Assembly (NCBI RefSeq): GCF_052115445.1
Contig: NZ_JBFRGR010000001.1
Coordinates: forward strand, 589,080 to 653,079
DNA length: 64,000 nt
Source of the DNA: Paenibacillus_E sp052115445
GTDB taxonomy: Bacteria; Bacillota; Bacilli; Paenibacillales; NBRC-103111
Direction of reading: 5' to 3'
The position numbers and the translations under genes are program-made. This document shows, piece after piece, positions 17,501 to 24,758 of this stretch (position 1 is its first letter; each line of letters begins with the position of its first letter). Below the pieces are notes generated by a model that did not search any database, was not told the origin of the DNA, and was given only the letters and a program-made list of their open reading frames with translations.

Positions 17501-19877
17501 GGACACTTTTATCTGACACACTAGGGACCTCAGCGACCTCAACACTTCCGCCACTGGCGCTGATTGTCAAATTATTTCCCGAGCTCAATGTTCCTGTCGA
17601 AAGACTATTAAATGTATGATTGTACAGCACTTGCGGTTGTTTGCTCGATAGCAGCACTTTGCCAATATCCGTGAGACTCTCCGGTGTAATGCTGACATTA
17701 CCTTTGAAAACCGTAAAGTAACCTGCTTTCGAAAGCACAATTGTGTAATTCTCGCCGATCGGCACCTGACCTAATTGCAAAATGCCTGTATGATCGGTTG
17801 CTCCGCTTGCAATTTCCTCACCTTCATACATGACTTTGGCAGAAACTCCCTCAAGAGCGGACATCTTCTCATCCAAAATGGTTCCACGTAGACTGCCATA
17901 AGGACTTGTGGAAGTAATGACAATATCCAACGTCGTCATATTCGGTGGTTGAATCGCGATTGTCGAGGTCGTCGTCGTATAACCCGTTTTTTCAGTTTTA
18001 AGCTCTACTCCCGTAGCTAACGGTACATCCGCAATCACGAACGAGCCTTTCGCATCACTGGTTGCCGTATAACTCACCGTATTAACAACCATGGATACCT
18101 TCGCTCCAGCAACTGCTTTGCCAGAACCATCCTTTACTTTTCCGTTCACTGATTCTGTTGGGCTGTCTGCTTCTGTGTAATATTCAAATGCCCCGATATC
18201 CGGGAGTCCGTTATACAGCGTTTTACCCGCATAGTCTTTCGAACCGTTGTTCGGCATCGCCATTCCGGCATTAATCATCGCTGAACCTGATTTTGAACGA
18301 AAACCCAGCGCTGAATCCAACCTTGGTCCTGTTTCGATTGTTCCAGAGGGGCCACTCACCGTGCTAACAAATTTAGGATCTACTTGTAGGGCCTTGGTAT
18401 CACTAGTAGGAATCATTAATCCAGTACCAAAATAGTTGTTATTCTCGTAGAACGTTGTTCCACTAGTAGTTATTGTCGCTCCTGCACGTGTCGTGTACAG
18501 ATTATTATTACGAATGTTGTAGGTTGCGTCTAAGGAAGTGCCATAGCCATAGATCAAATAATTACTTTTATCATTATAAATGGTGTTGTTATACACCTCG
18601 GCTATCGCCTTCTTATCTGAATGCAGATATATGGGGTATCTGGTGTTGCTTTTAATCACATTGTTACGAATCACGGTATCGCCGAATGAAAATTGGCAGA
18701 TTAGAATGCCATCTCCATTATCATGAATATAATTATATTGAATGAGTATTTTTGTTGTCGCTTTATCCGGATCAATCCCATTGGAATCGGCTCCGCCCGC
18801 TTTTTGCGTAGTCTCATAAACCTCATTGTGCTGCACGACGATATCATCTGCATAGTACATTTCAATCCCTGAGGTTCCTGCCTTATAGACGACATTATTT
18901 TCAACAAGTCCGCCTCTTATATCTGTCAAATACATCGCATTACAGCCATATGCCGTATCTTTCTGCGTTATATAATTGTCTCTAATTATAATATTGGTAT
19001 GCGGTGTGAATTTCGGATCGGTCCCATTGGCACGCTCGCCCCAGCCCGTTGATACGGCAATGGTATTCCCATCCGCATCCTTTCCATCCCCTGTGTATTG
19101 CTTAAATGTAATACCCGCAAAAGAAGTATTCGTAATTGTGGATTGTTCCACAATTACATCATTAATAACAGTCGCTTGACTAGGGGGACTAAATATATTC
19201 GGCACAGTTGTGTCGAACACGATGCCTCCTGTTTTTTTGGAGCCGTCCCAGCCTGTTTTAAAACGGATGCCTGGCTGTGGTGGAACTGGCTGTGTACCGC
19301 TAATCCAGTTGATTTGTCCTGTTACATCATGAACATCGACAGCTACGATACGGAAATAATCCAATGTTGAACTATTATCACCAGAGATATGAATGCCCCT
19401 GTAATCACCAAGGTTCTCACCTGGTGTAGCCGTTGCTGGCTTAGCATTGGATACGTCTAAATGATGAATCTCCCAATACTCCTGATTGAATAAACGAACC
19501 GCATCTTCTACCAAGCCTTTCCCTTGTATGGCAGGCTTACTCCCGCTGCCATATTGATCAACGATAATCGGCTTGCCTGGGCTACCTGAGCCCTTGGGCC
19601 ATAACTGACCTTCCCAAACTTCACCTGATTTAAGCAAAATCTGATCCCCAGGTTGAAAAGTGGTAGCGTTTACTTTTTCTAGCGTTTTCCAAGCTGTGCC
19701 TTCACTTGTACCTGTATGCGAATCATTACCTCCTGTCGCATCTACATAGTAGATCATCCCCGTGACGGGTGACGCCTGAACACGAGATACCGGAAGCAGA
19801 GAACTTACAATTCCAAACACGAGTACAATGGCGAGGATCAAGGATGACCATTTCAATCTTTTGGGCTGAAGCAACAT
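14532..19877 (-). CDS. Giant secreted SLH-anchored beta-helix protein with cohesin-like domain
   Basis: A 1781-aa surface protein. In order: signal peptide (1-35, cut near VQA), right-handed parallel beta-helix of pectate-lyase type (about 40-565, repeated short N-rich coils), two carboxypeptidase-regulatory-like beta-sandwiches (570-745), a LamG-like module (750-940), two cadherin-like beta-sandwiches (945-1140), another regulatory-like module (1144-1228), a cohesin-like module (1230-1370), an Asp-Pro linker (1374-1395), an unknown beta-rich module, and three SLH repeats (1600-1781) for cell-wall attachment. AGGAGG lies six bases before ATG. The catalytic activity is not identifiable; polysaccharide binding or cleavage is likely. 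The N-terminal half is paralogous to the next gene. Confidence 0.88.
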   Translation of the reverse strand: MLLQPKRLKWSSLILAIVLVFGIVSSLLPVSRVQASPVTGMIYYVDATGGNDSHTGTSEGTAWKTLEKVNATTFQPGDQILLKSGEVWEGQLWPKGSGSPGKPIIVDQYGSGSKPAIQGKGLVEDAVRLFNQEYWEIHHLDVSNAKPATATPGENLGDYRGIHISGDNSSTLDYFRIVAVDVHDVTGQINWISGTQPVPPQPGIRFKTGWDGSKKTGGIVFDTTVPNIFSPPSQATVINDVIVEQSTITNTSFAGITFKQYTGDGKDADGNTIAVSTGWGERANGTDPKFTPHTNIIIRDNYITQKDTAYGCNAMYLTDIRGGLVENNVVYKAGTSGIEMYYADDIVVQHNEVYETTQKAGGADSNGIDPDKATTKILIQYNYIHDNGDGILICQFSFGDTVIRNNVIKSNTRYPIYLHSDKKAIAEVYNNTIYNDKSNYLIYGYGTSLDATYNIRNNNLYTTRAGATITTSGTTFYENNNYFGTGLMIPTSDTKALQVDPKFVSTVSGPSGTIETGPRLDSALGFRSKSGSAMINAGMAMPNNGSKDYAGKTLYNGLPDIGAFEYYTEADSPTESVNGKVKDGSGKAVAGAKVSMVVNTVSYTATSDAKGSFVIADVPLATGVELKTEKTGYTTTTSTIAIQPPNMTTLDIVITSTSPYGSLRGTILDEKMSALEGVSAKVMYEGEEIASGATDHTGILQLGQVPIGENYTIVLSKAGYFTVFKGNVSITPESLTDIGKVLLSSKQPQVLYNHTFNSLSTGTLSSGNNLTISASGGSVEVAEVPSVSDKSVLLTRSSNSGSTSLSQTFATPLTGIVTIEADLKRKDTYVNGNNWISLPYVYGSTNLTNPGISFAFDKGIMKGYKGTTTTDFMKYVVGQWYNMRMVIDMAAQSFDLYIDGLKIVDRAPYRIAMADIKKIDFYANSTNYGSVYIDNVRVTQGIGYSKTDATLAELSSDAGTLTRLDETHYAIQVPSNVEQVNLTPVASSPNVKSILVNGVPVGSGNSSDSIALTGDDTDIPIVVTAEDNLTTATYTVSIHRISAQVDASLQGLLVNGGTLSPDFDPNITLYQINVPYDIHGLTLVPTAGNSQADITINGKTVLSGATSEVIPLVEGQNLIVVYVVSPDGTANETYEIGVHRANSPYGQISGTVKDQSNHNVFGAHVTLSKLGDSRTTITDASGTFTFSDVVPDTEYTITAQKAGYDEATTGNVTVTVGQTTLVNAMFLQAHGAIASLTGVAEATPGQSMQSTFQINNVSSSVYSAVYSVDLIVGFDSTKLQWISTLPSSSQLQIIQADQATEGSLTIKVLMADVNQAIPPDTDLFVVKWKVKDLAPAGETVIRLAKSDVTNGRGDLFQATASEHALEIKRVVIVDPDPRPDPDPTTDPSPDPDPVTKPDTGTNTTKDPSQLLLESNDQGIAMLTKANLESAIQSTQDDSNGKKVIVVNLKSNNSSLDQFGLLLSAELLKAKEHAFELKLQSELGTIVISDQMLNGLNNLGDMVEIRLKKANSIDNHPVYDIQLLANGESIAWHNPEAPVTIQIPYLPSREEKQNPDHIVVFYVNPQGQMIPVPNGHYDVQSGQVIFTTKHFSQYTIMYKSPTFTDLASVKWAQASIETLAAKGVIEGRNVQEFDPQSSITRADFIVLLMRALDLSARTVDAFTDVDSSNYYFNALTNAKAYGITTGTGNNLFEPTKQITREDTMVLTARALQVSKQLPSRPSSIEVKLDYTDASDISDYAKGSIAALTAKGFVQGDETGIHPKQELSRAQAAVLIHRIVVNK

Positions 19878-19994
19878 GTGTGACCTCCTCTTAATTTCGA
19901 TATGCCATATTATAAGATCGATTTTCCCATCAATACCAGTAGGTAAATGAACGATTCTCTTTCACTATTCCAATCATTCGGGTTCACTTCGCAC

Positions 19995-20034
19995 AAAAAA
20001 TCCCAAATCACCGTCTCCGGCAATTCGGGATTTC
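19995..20034 (-). terminator. Terminator of the second beta-helix gene
   Basis: An imperfect hairpin pairing AAATCCC with GGGATTT, with matching inner bases, followed on the minus strand by TTTTTT. It lies 15 bases past the stop. Confidence 0.8.
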
Positions 20035-20048
20035 AACAATACTAATCG

Positions 20049-22304
20049 TTATGGCGTATATACTTTTACAATGTCTACATTCGTTGTGCCCGTTTGTGAG
20101 TTATCCGCATAGAATTCGATCTTTGACACATTCGCTACTGCTGCTCTCATTGTTGCTTGGGATAGCTTCAACGTGCCATTAACATAGAAATCAAATTTAT
20201 CGGTATTCGTATCTAGCACGACTTTGAAGTCATACCAGGTGTTCGCCGTGAAGGCTTGAATGTTCGTCCAAGTCCCATTAACGTTCGCTTTGATATTCCC
20301 TGTATCCATGGCGATCGATTCAGCTACGACACCAGTGCTGTCATAGAGGTATGGCAAGCACCACCATGACGTAGTTTCACTTCGTTTAACTCTAGCCTCC
20401 ATCGTGATTGTACCGCTTGTAGCTCCAAACGATTTGGACATAGAGGTTTTGGCCGATGCTGTCGGCTTGCTGATCTGCACGCTCTTATCGGTTGCACTTG
20501 GCACGGCTTGCACGGTAATTGCATTCGGACTCGTGCCGTTGGCAATGGTCCAACCTGTTGGAGCACTGCCAGTAGCCACAGCATCGAACGTATCATTTAC
20601 CAAGTAAGTAGGTCCAGTACTGCCACCCGTAACCTGTGTTTCATCAGCACCAATATCTGCTGCGCCTGTGTATAAGGTATCTCCCCAGAAATCAAGTCCA
20701 CNGTTGGACGCAATCGTAACGCCTTGATTGATGATCGGAGAACTCGTTTGAAGCTTATAGCCACCTAATGTGCTCATTGCGGGTCCACTCGCTTCTGTTC
20801 CCGTTCCGCCAGTTCCTGGATTCACTAATTTCGGATCACCTGTTTTCGGATTCGCATCTCCAGCTGGAACCGTAAGCCCAGTCCCATAGTAACTATTCGT
20901 ATTATAGGCAATCCCTCCGCCAGTTGTTAGCACCGCTGAACTCTGTGTCGAATCCAGAATATTATTTCTTATATGATAGCTAGCATTAATATAGGACCCG
21001 TAACCATAAATCAAATACGTGCTATTCGTATTGTAGATCGTATTATTATAAATTTGCGAGGTCGCAGCCGAATCGGAATGGAGATAAATTTGATATCTCG
21101 AATTACCTGTAATCACATTGTATCGGATGATGGAGTCGCCAAAGCTGAATTGACATAGCAGGATCCCATCCCCATTGCCATGAATGTAATTGTATTGGAC
21201 GACCTGTTTCGTCGTACCTTTATCCGTATCGATGCCGTTGTAATCGGCACCACCGGCTTTTTTTACCACACCATACGTCTCATTCTTCTGAATAATAACA
21301 TCATCCGCATAGTAGGTTTCAATCCCGGAAGTTCCCGCAGCCGCAACGACATTACTCTCAATCAACCCTCCTTTAACATCTGTCAAATAAATACCATTAC
21401 AACCATAGATCGTGTTGGCTTGGCTAATGAAGTTATTCTTAATCGTAATATTCGTAAAAGGAACCCAATTCGTATCCGAAGCGGAGCTGCGAACACCCCA
21501 ACCTACCGAAACGGAGGTATTCCCATTGTTATCTTTTCCATCCCCCGTATATTGCTTGAGAATAATCCCCCCAAAAGAAGTGTCCTTAATGGAACAATTG
21601 GAAATGATCACATCGTTGAATTTGCTCTTTACGGTTGCTGCGGCCGGAGCAAGCACGTTCGATGACATATCGAATACAATGCCGCCAGTTCGCTTGGAAC
21701 GATCCCACCCTGTCTGGAAAGTGATGCCTGTTGCATTATCGGCCACATCGCCGCCAATCCAATTGACTTCACCACTTACATCATGAACATTGAGCCCATC
21801 TAAACGGAAGTAATTGAGCGTTCCAATATCTGCTCCTGTAATATGTACACCTCGAAGATCACCTACGAAACCGGTTGTTTGGTTACTAATATCTAGATTG
21901 TGAATTTCCCAATACTGCTGATTGTACAAATATACGGTAGCCTTCACCGCACCTTGGCCCTGAAACTTTGGTTTGGCTCCTGTGCCATACTGATCAATGA
22001 CGATTGGATTCCCTGATATACCCGAGCCTTTCGGATATAACTGACCCACCCAGGTATTTCCGGCCTCAAATAAAATACGATCGCCAGGCTGGAACGTTGT
22101 GCTATTTACTTTCGTCAATGTTTTCCACGCCGTTGCCGTACTTGTGCCATTGTTTGAATCACTGCCGTTGCCAGCGTCGACATAGTAAGTTGTATTTGCA
22201 GCAAATACGGTTGCCGGTACAAGCATTATCAATAAAGAGAACATCATCATAATGGTTATGACGAATGCACTTAACCTTTTACCCTTTTTCATAAATAATT
22301 CCAT
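20049..22304 (-). CDS. Secreted right-handed beta-helix protein with C-terminal LamG-like module
   Basis: A 751-aa exported protein with a signal peptide (about 1-36, cut near VFA), a right-handed parallel beta-helix (about 38-560), and a concanavalin/LamG-like module (about 570-751). The beta-helix follows the 1781-aa neighbour segment by segment (for example TYYVDAGNGSDSNNGTSTAT and NGDGILLCQFSFGD), so they are paralogues. It lacks SLH repeats and so would be released or loosely bound. GGGAGG lies eight bases before ATG 22304, which is why I keep this start instead of the ATG four codons later. One N at 20702 obscures one codon. The enzymatic activity is unknown, probably on plant or microbial polysaccharide. 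Confidence 0.87.
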   Translation of the reverse strand: MELFMKKGKRLSAFVITIMMMFSLLIMLVPATVFAANTTYYVDAGNGSDSNNGTSTATAWKTLTKVNSTTFQPGDRILFEAGNTWVGQLYPKGSGISGNPIVIDQYGTGAKPKFQGQGAVKATVYLYNQQYWEIHNLDISNQTTGFVGDLRGVHITGADIGTLNYFRLDGLNVHDVSGEVNWIGGDVADNATGITFQTGWDRSKRTGGIVFDMSSNVLAPAAATVKSKFNDVIISNCSIKDTSFGGIILKQYTGDGKDNNGNTSVSVGWGVRSSASDTNWVPFTNITIKNNFISQANTIYGCNGIYLTDVKGGLIESNVVAAAGTSGIETYYADDVIIQKNETYGVVKKAGGADYNGIDTDKGTTKQVVQYNYIHGNGDGILLCQFSFGDSIIRYNVITGNSRYQIYLHSDSAATSQIYNNTIYNTNSTYLIYGYGSYINASYHIRNNILDSTQSSAVLTTGGGIAYNTNSYYGTGLTVPAGDANPKTGDPKLVNPGTGGTGTEASGPAMSTLGGYKLQTSSPIINQGVTIASNXGLDFWGDTLYTGAADIGADETQVTGGSTGPTYLVNDTFDAVATGSAPTGWTIANGTSPNAITVQAVPSATDKSVQISKPTASAKTSMSKSFGATSGTITMEARVKRSETTSWWCLPYLYDSTGVVAESIAMDTGNIKANVNGTWTNIQAFTANTWYDFKVVLDTNTDKFDFYVNGTLKLSQATMRAAVANVSKIEFYADNSQTGTTNVDIVKVYTP

Positions 22305-22322
22305 GATCCTAGCCTCCCCCTA

Positions 22323-22338
22323 ATTGTAAGCGCTTAAC
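22323..22338 (-). promoter_or_regulatory. cre-like site upstream of the second beta-helix gene
   Basis: ATTGTAAGCGCTTAAC contains the core AAGCGCTT and matches 13 of 15 positions of the cre consensus WTGNAANCGNWNNCW. It lies immediately upstream of the ribosome site, the same placement as the site in front of the permease operon. Catabolite repression is inferred. Confidence 0.5.
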
Positions 22339-22540
22339 TTTTGTGCGAAAATAAAACGACTTACTTGCATGTGTGCTCAATAACAATCCAACTTCCTTGC
22401 CATCCCTCCCTTTGTCTCAACAGCCTGGCATCTCGCTAGTATATTTACTCATGTTGTATGTGCCCGCCAATTCAATTTTGAGTTCAGTATAGTTGACAAT
22501 GGGGGGAGAACATAGAGGGGGATTGAACAAATTTCTTTCA

Positions 22541-22745
22541 TTTTATTAGGAAATAAATGGATAAGATACAGTTATTTTCACCTGAAATCTTGAATAATTC
22601 CATTTAACTGTAAAATATACATGTAATTCGAATGGAATACTTCGAAACCACTCAAATCCTGAGAATTAGCTGTACATTTTCCATTAAAACTTAAAAATTA
22701 GGCTAATAACTGAAATATAGATGGAGTTTTTCCAGTTATTTGGAT
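22541..22745. repeat. Dispersed intergenic repeat region of the AACTGGAAAA type, next to an 11-base C run
   Basis: This gap of about 530 bases holds no large ORF. It contains ATACAGTTATTTTC (22566), CATTTAACTGTAAAATATAC (22601-22620), TTAGCTGTACATTTTCCAT (22665-22683), and TAGATGGAG plus TTTTTCCAGTTATT (22718-22740). These are the same words seen near 2.3, 30.0 and 63.8 kb. A run of eleven C follows at 22747-22757. Confidence 0.6.
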
Positions 22746-22783
22746 GCCCCCCCCCCCTAGCAGCACCTGCCAGAAGCTATATC

Positions 22784-22814
22784 GAAAAAAAGCGATTGCC
22801 ACTTGGCATCGCTC
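22784..22814 (-). terminator. Terminator after the chemoreceptor stump
   Basis: AGCGATTGCCA pairs with TGGCATCGCT with one bulged T. On the minus strand it is followed by seven T residues. It lies 17 bases past the 57-aa ORF. Confidence 0.8.
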
Positions 22815-22830
22815 GGGAAATATCTACTTT

Positions 22831-23004
22831 TTACATAATTTGATCAATCTTGAGAATACTAGGCAGCCAATTTCCCTGAACATTTACTGCTGATTTTTGA
22901 ATGGCATTCATACTCATAATAGCCACTAGCCCAACTGTAAATGTGAGTACGAGTACAAGGATAAATCCTGCTAATAATTTCATTCTAATTGTTGCCTTCA
23001 TCAT
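22831..23004 (-). pseudogene. 57-aa N-terminal stump of a methyl-accepting chemotaxis protein
   Basis: The translation starts MMKATIRMKLLAGFILVLV, crosses the membrane at about residues 9-30, and continues with MSMNAIQKSAVNVQGNWL and a final QIM before TAA. This matches the start of four-helix-bundle chemoreceptors: a short basic N-terminus, the first membrane helix, and the start of the first outer helix. The rest of the receptor (about 500 aa) is missing. The ribosome site AGGGGGA and a good terminator are intact. It follows the 134-aa gene by 20 bases. It is either a deletion remnant or a short membrane peptide still expressed. Confidence 0.65.
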
Positions 23005-23024
23005 TAAATCCCCCTAAGTATTGG

Positions 23025-23429
23025 TTACATGTCTTTTAATTGAATCGCTGAGAACACAAGATCAATGATTTCCCCACGTGCTTGATTTAAAAAACCTAAT
23101 GATGTTTGTTGTAAATTTTCAATCGAGATACAGGATGTTAAAAGAATCTTATCCGTGAAATAATACATAGAAAGCTCGTAGGAAGAAGATACACTCTTAA
23201 CAACTTCACTTATATTCGTGTTCTTGTATTTCTCAGGAAGTTCAATGGCATACATTAAGTACAATGTTTCATTTGGCATTTGTGTCATCTGAAAAAATTC
23301 TTTATACATATTCGTCGTAAACGCGTTCCATCGAAATCCTAATTGATAAAATGGCTCCTCCTCCCAATTCGGCTCGAATTGTGATATTAATTCGAGAAAT
23401 TGCTCGCGATAGTAGTGGATTAGATTCAT
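23025..23429 (-). CDS. Hypothetical protein, 134 aa, in chemotaxis-like group
   Basis: I do not recognise a family. The protein is acidic and soluble, with no signal peptide or membrane helix, and has aromatic-rich stretches (EPNWEEEPFYQLGFRW, MYKEFFQMTQM). ATG 23429 is chosen because GAGGGA lies nine bases upstream; the open frame extends to a TTG at 23459 that has no ribosome site. It forms a unit with the chemoreceptor stump 20 bases downstream. The CheY and CheX genes lie upstream, behind a terminator and a structured 300-base gap. A signalling role is possible from context only. Confidence 0.6.
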   Translation of the reverse strand: MNLIHYYREQFLELISQFEPNWEEEPFYQLGFRWNAFTTNMYKEFFQMTQMPNETLYLMYAIELPEKYKNTNISEVVKSVSSSYELSMYYFTDKILLTSCISIENLQQTSLGFLNQARGEIIDLVFSAIQLKDM

Positions 23430-23592
23430 TGTTGTAGGTCCCTCGCAATTCCCTAACAAAATTTTTTACTTCTCAATATCCTAATCTTACCGATGAATTG
23501 TTGTGAAACTTCTATTTCGGATTTTAGCTAAACATGTTTTTTACTAATAATTAGCTAATGATTGTCAGAATTTTAGGTTAAAGTGATTAGAA

Positions 23593-23667
23593 AAGTCCTA
23601 ATTTGTAAGGATTTTATCACGAAATTAAGTCTTAAGACCTAATTTTATCCTTGCAAATACAAGACTT
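23593..23667. other. Nested inverted repeats in the gap before the 134-aa gene
   Basis: AAGTCCTAATTTGTAAGGAT (23593-23612) pairs imperfectly with ATCCTTGCAAATACAAGACT (23647-23666). Between them lies the palindrome-like TTAAGTCTTAAGACCTAA (23625-23642). The 336-base gap 23430-23765 otherwise holds only the CheY terminator at its right end, so this structure is in the promoter region of the 134-aa gene. It could be an operator array or an RNA leader hairpin. Confidence 0.5.
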
Positions 23668-23707
23668 TTAACCCAGTCACATTGAATATCCACGTAAAAA
23701 AGCGAAC

Positions 23708-23752
23708 AAAAAAACGCCCCTCCTTCTGCTAAATTCAGCGAAGGATGAGCGT
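23708..23752 (-). terminator. Terminator of the CheY-like gene
   Basis: On the minus strand the stem TCCTTCGCT / AGCAGAAGGA with outer pairing CGCTC / GGGGCG is followed by TTTTTTT. Confidence 0.8.
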
Positions 23753-23765
23753 ACTTCTTTATGTA

Positions 23766-24122
23766 TTATATAGCTCTGCGTATGGCGTCCAGAACACGAT
23801 CACCTTGAAATGGCTTGACGATGAAATCCTTGGCTCCAGCCTGAATTGCTTGTACGACCATGACTTGCTGCCCCATGGCTGAGCACATCACAATTTTGGC
23901 ATTCGCATCTTTTTTCCTAATTTCCTTAACTGCTTCTACGCCTTCCATCTCAGGCATCGTGATATCCATCGTTACTATATCCGGTTTAAGCTCCTGATAC
24001 TTCTGGATAGCTACTAGACCATTTTCCGCTTCACCAACAACATCATGTCCGCCTTTCGTCAAAATATCCTTTAACATCATACGCATGAAAGCTGCATCAT
24101 CTACGATTAATATTTTTGCCAT
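23766..24122 (-). CDS. CheY-like single-domain response regulator
   Basis: A 118-aa receiver domain without an output domain. It has the acidic pair Asp8/Asp9 (IVDDA), phosphoacceptor Asp53 (MDITMP), the switch region CSAMG, and the conserved Lys in IVKPF. It resembles chemotaxis CheY more than transcriptional receivers. It lies 18 bases downstream of a CheX-type phosphatase gene, an ideal partner pair. A GAGTGAGG ribosome site precedes ATG. No kinase CheA is in the window, so it presumably receives phosphate from a kinase encoded elsewhere, or from the SpoOB-type kinase at 26-27.7 kb. Confidence 0.9.
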   Translation of the reverse strand: MAKILIVDDAAFMRMMLKDILTKGGHDVVGEAENGLVAIQKYQELKPDIVTMDITMPEMEGVEAVKEIRKKDANAKIVMCSAMGQQVMVVQAIQAGAKDFIVKPFQGDRVLDAIRRAI

Positions 24123-24140
24123 GATCCCTCACTCCTCTTA

Positions 24141-24587
24141 TCAATACTCTTTCATTAAAACGACGCGGATATCTCCAACTGTCTGAATGGAAATGGGCAG
24201 CATCAGCTTGTTAGTCTGAGAGTCAAAATGGTAATTTTCCTCCAATAAAGACGGTGGCGTAATATCCAGTGCAACACCTTGTTCACCAAGGATCGTGGTG
24301 GTTCTGCCTGCAATAATATTGGCAATTTCGCTCACACAGCTATCCAGCATTTCACCTTCCATGTACATTCCAAAAATCGCTTCGCTCATTCGACTAAATA
24401 CGACACGTTGCCCATCTAAAATCATACAATACTCACTATTCGTGAAATTGATGGAGACGCCAATTTCATCCTTACGGATCGGTTCATTACTTATACGAAC
24501 TTCGGTTTGATCTAATGATTGCGGTAGCATGTTGCCAATTGATACTCGGACGCTGTCCAGTAATAAATTTTGCAAGTTCTGAGTCAT
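24141..24587 (-). CDS. CheX-type chemotaxis phosphatase
   Basis: A 148-aa protein whose central helix carries the CheC/CheX/FliY phosphatase motif with Glu87 and Asn90 (VSEIANIIAG). This pair attacks phosphorylated CheY. Only one such motif is present, as in CheX, and the length is close to CheX proteins. It is the first gene of a two-gene unit with the CheY-like regulator. An 18-base near-palindrome lies just upstream of its ribosome site. It probably sets the decay time of the adjacent regulator's phosphate. Confidence 0.85.
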   Translation of the reverse strand: MTQNLQNLLLDSVRVSIGNMLPQSLDQTEVRISNEPIRKDEIGVSINFTNSEYCMILDGQRVVFSRMSEAIFGMYMEGEMLDSCVSEIANIIAGRTTTILGEQGVALDITPPSLLEENYHFDSQTNKLMLPISIQTVGDIRVVLMKEY

Positions 24588-24609
24588 ACTTCTCTCCCCT
24601 ATCCAGTTG

Positions 24610-24627
24610 GTTGTAACCGGTTATAAC
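24610..24627. promoter_or_regulatory. 18-base near-palindrome, possible operator of the cheX-cheY unit
   Basis: GTTGTAACCGGTTATAAC is symmetric around CCGG with a single mismatched pair. It lies 22 bases upstream of the CheX start, where a bound repressor would block transcription. The protein that binds is unknown. Confidence 0.5.
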
Positions 24628-24704
24628 TTCGTTCAATACACTCACTTTAGCCTATAATTGTTAGGTAACTACAATCCTAATTGTTAAAGATGTATGTGAA
24701 AATG

Positions 24705-24745
24705 GAAAAAAAACGGAGCTCGCTTATCGCGATGCTCCGTTTTTA
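24705..24745. terminator. Bidirectional-type terminator after the TIM-barrel isomerase gene
   Basis: AAACGGAGC (24711-24719) pairs with GCTCCGTTT (24734-24742), with an A-run before and a T-run after, so it can act on either strand. Its main use here is after the minus-strand gene ending at 24759. Confidence 0.85.
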
Positions 24746-24758
24746 AACGTTTAAGACG

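Noticed and set aside
21180..21665. Plus-strand open frame of 161 codons inside the second beta-helix gene
   Set aside because: The Asn/Ile-rich repeats of the beta-helix gene lack stop codons on the opposite strand, which creates long false frames.
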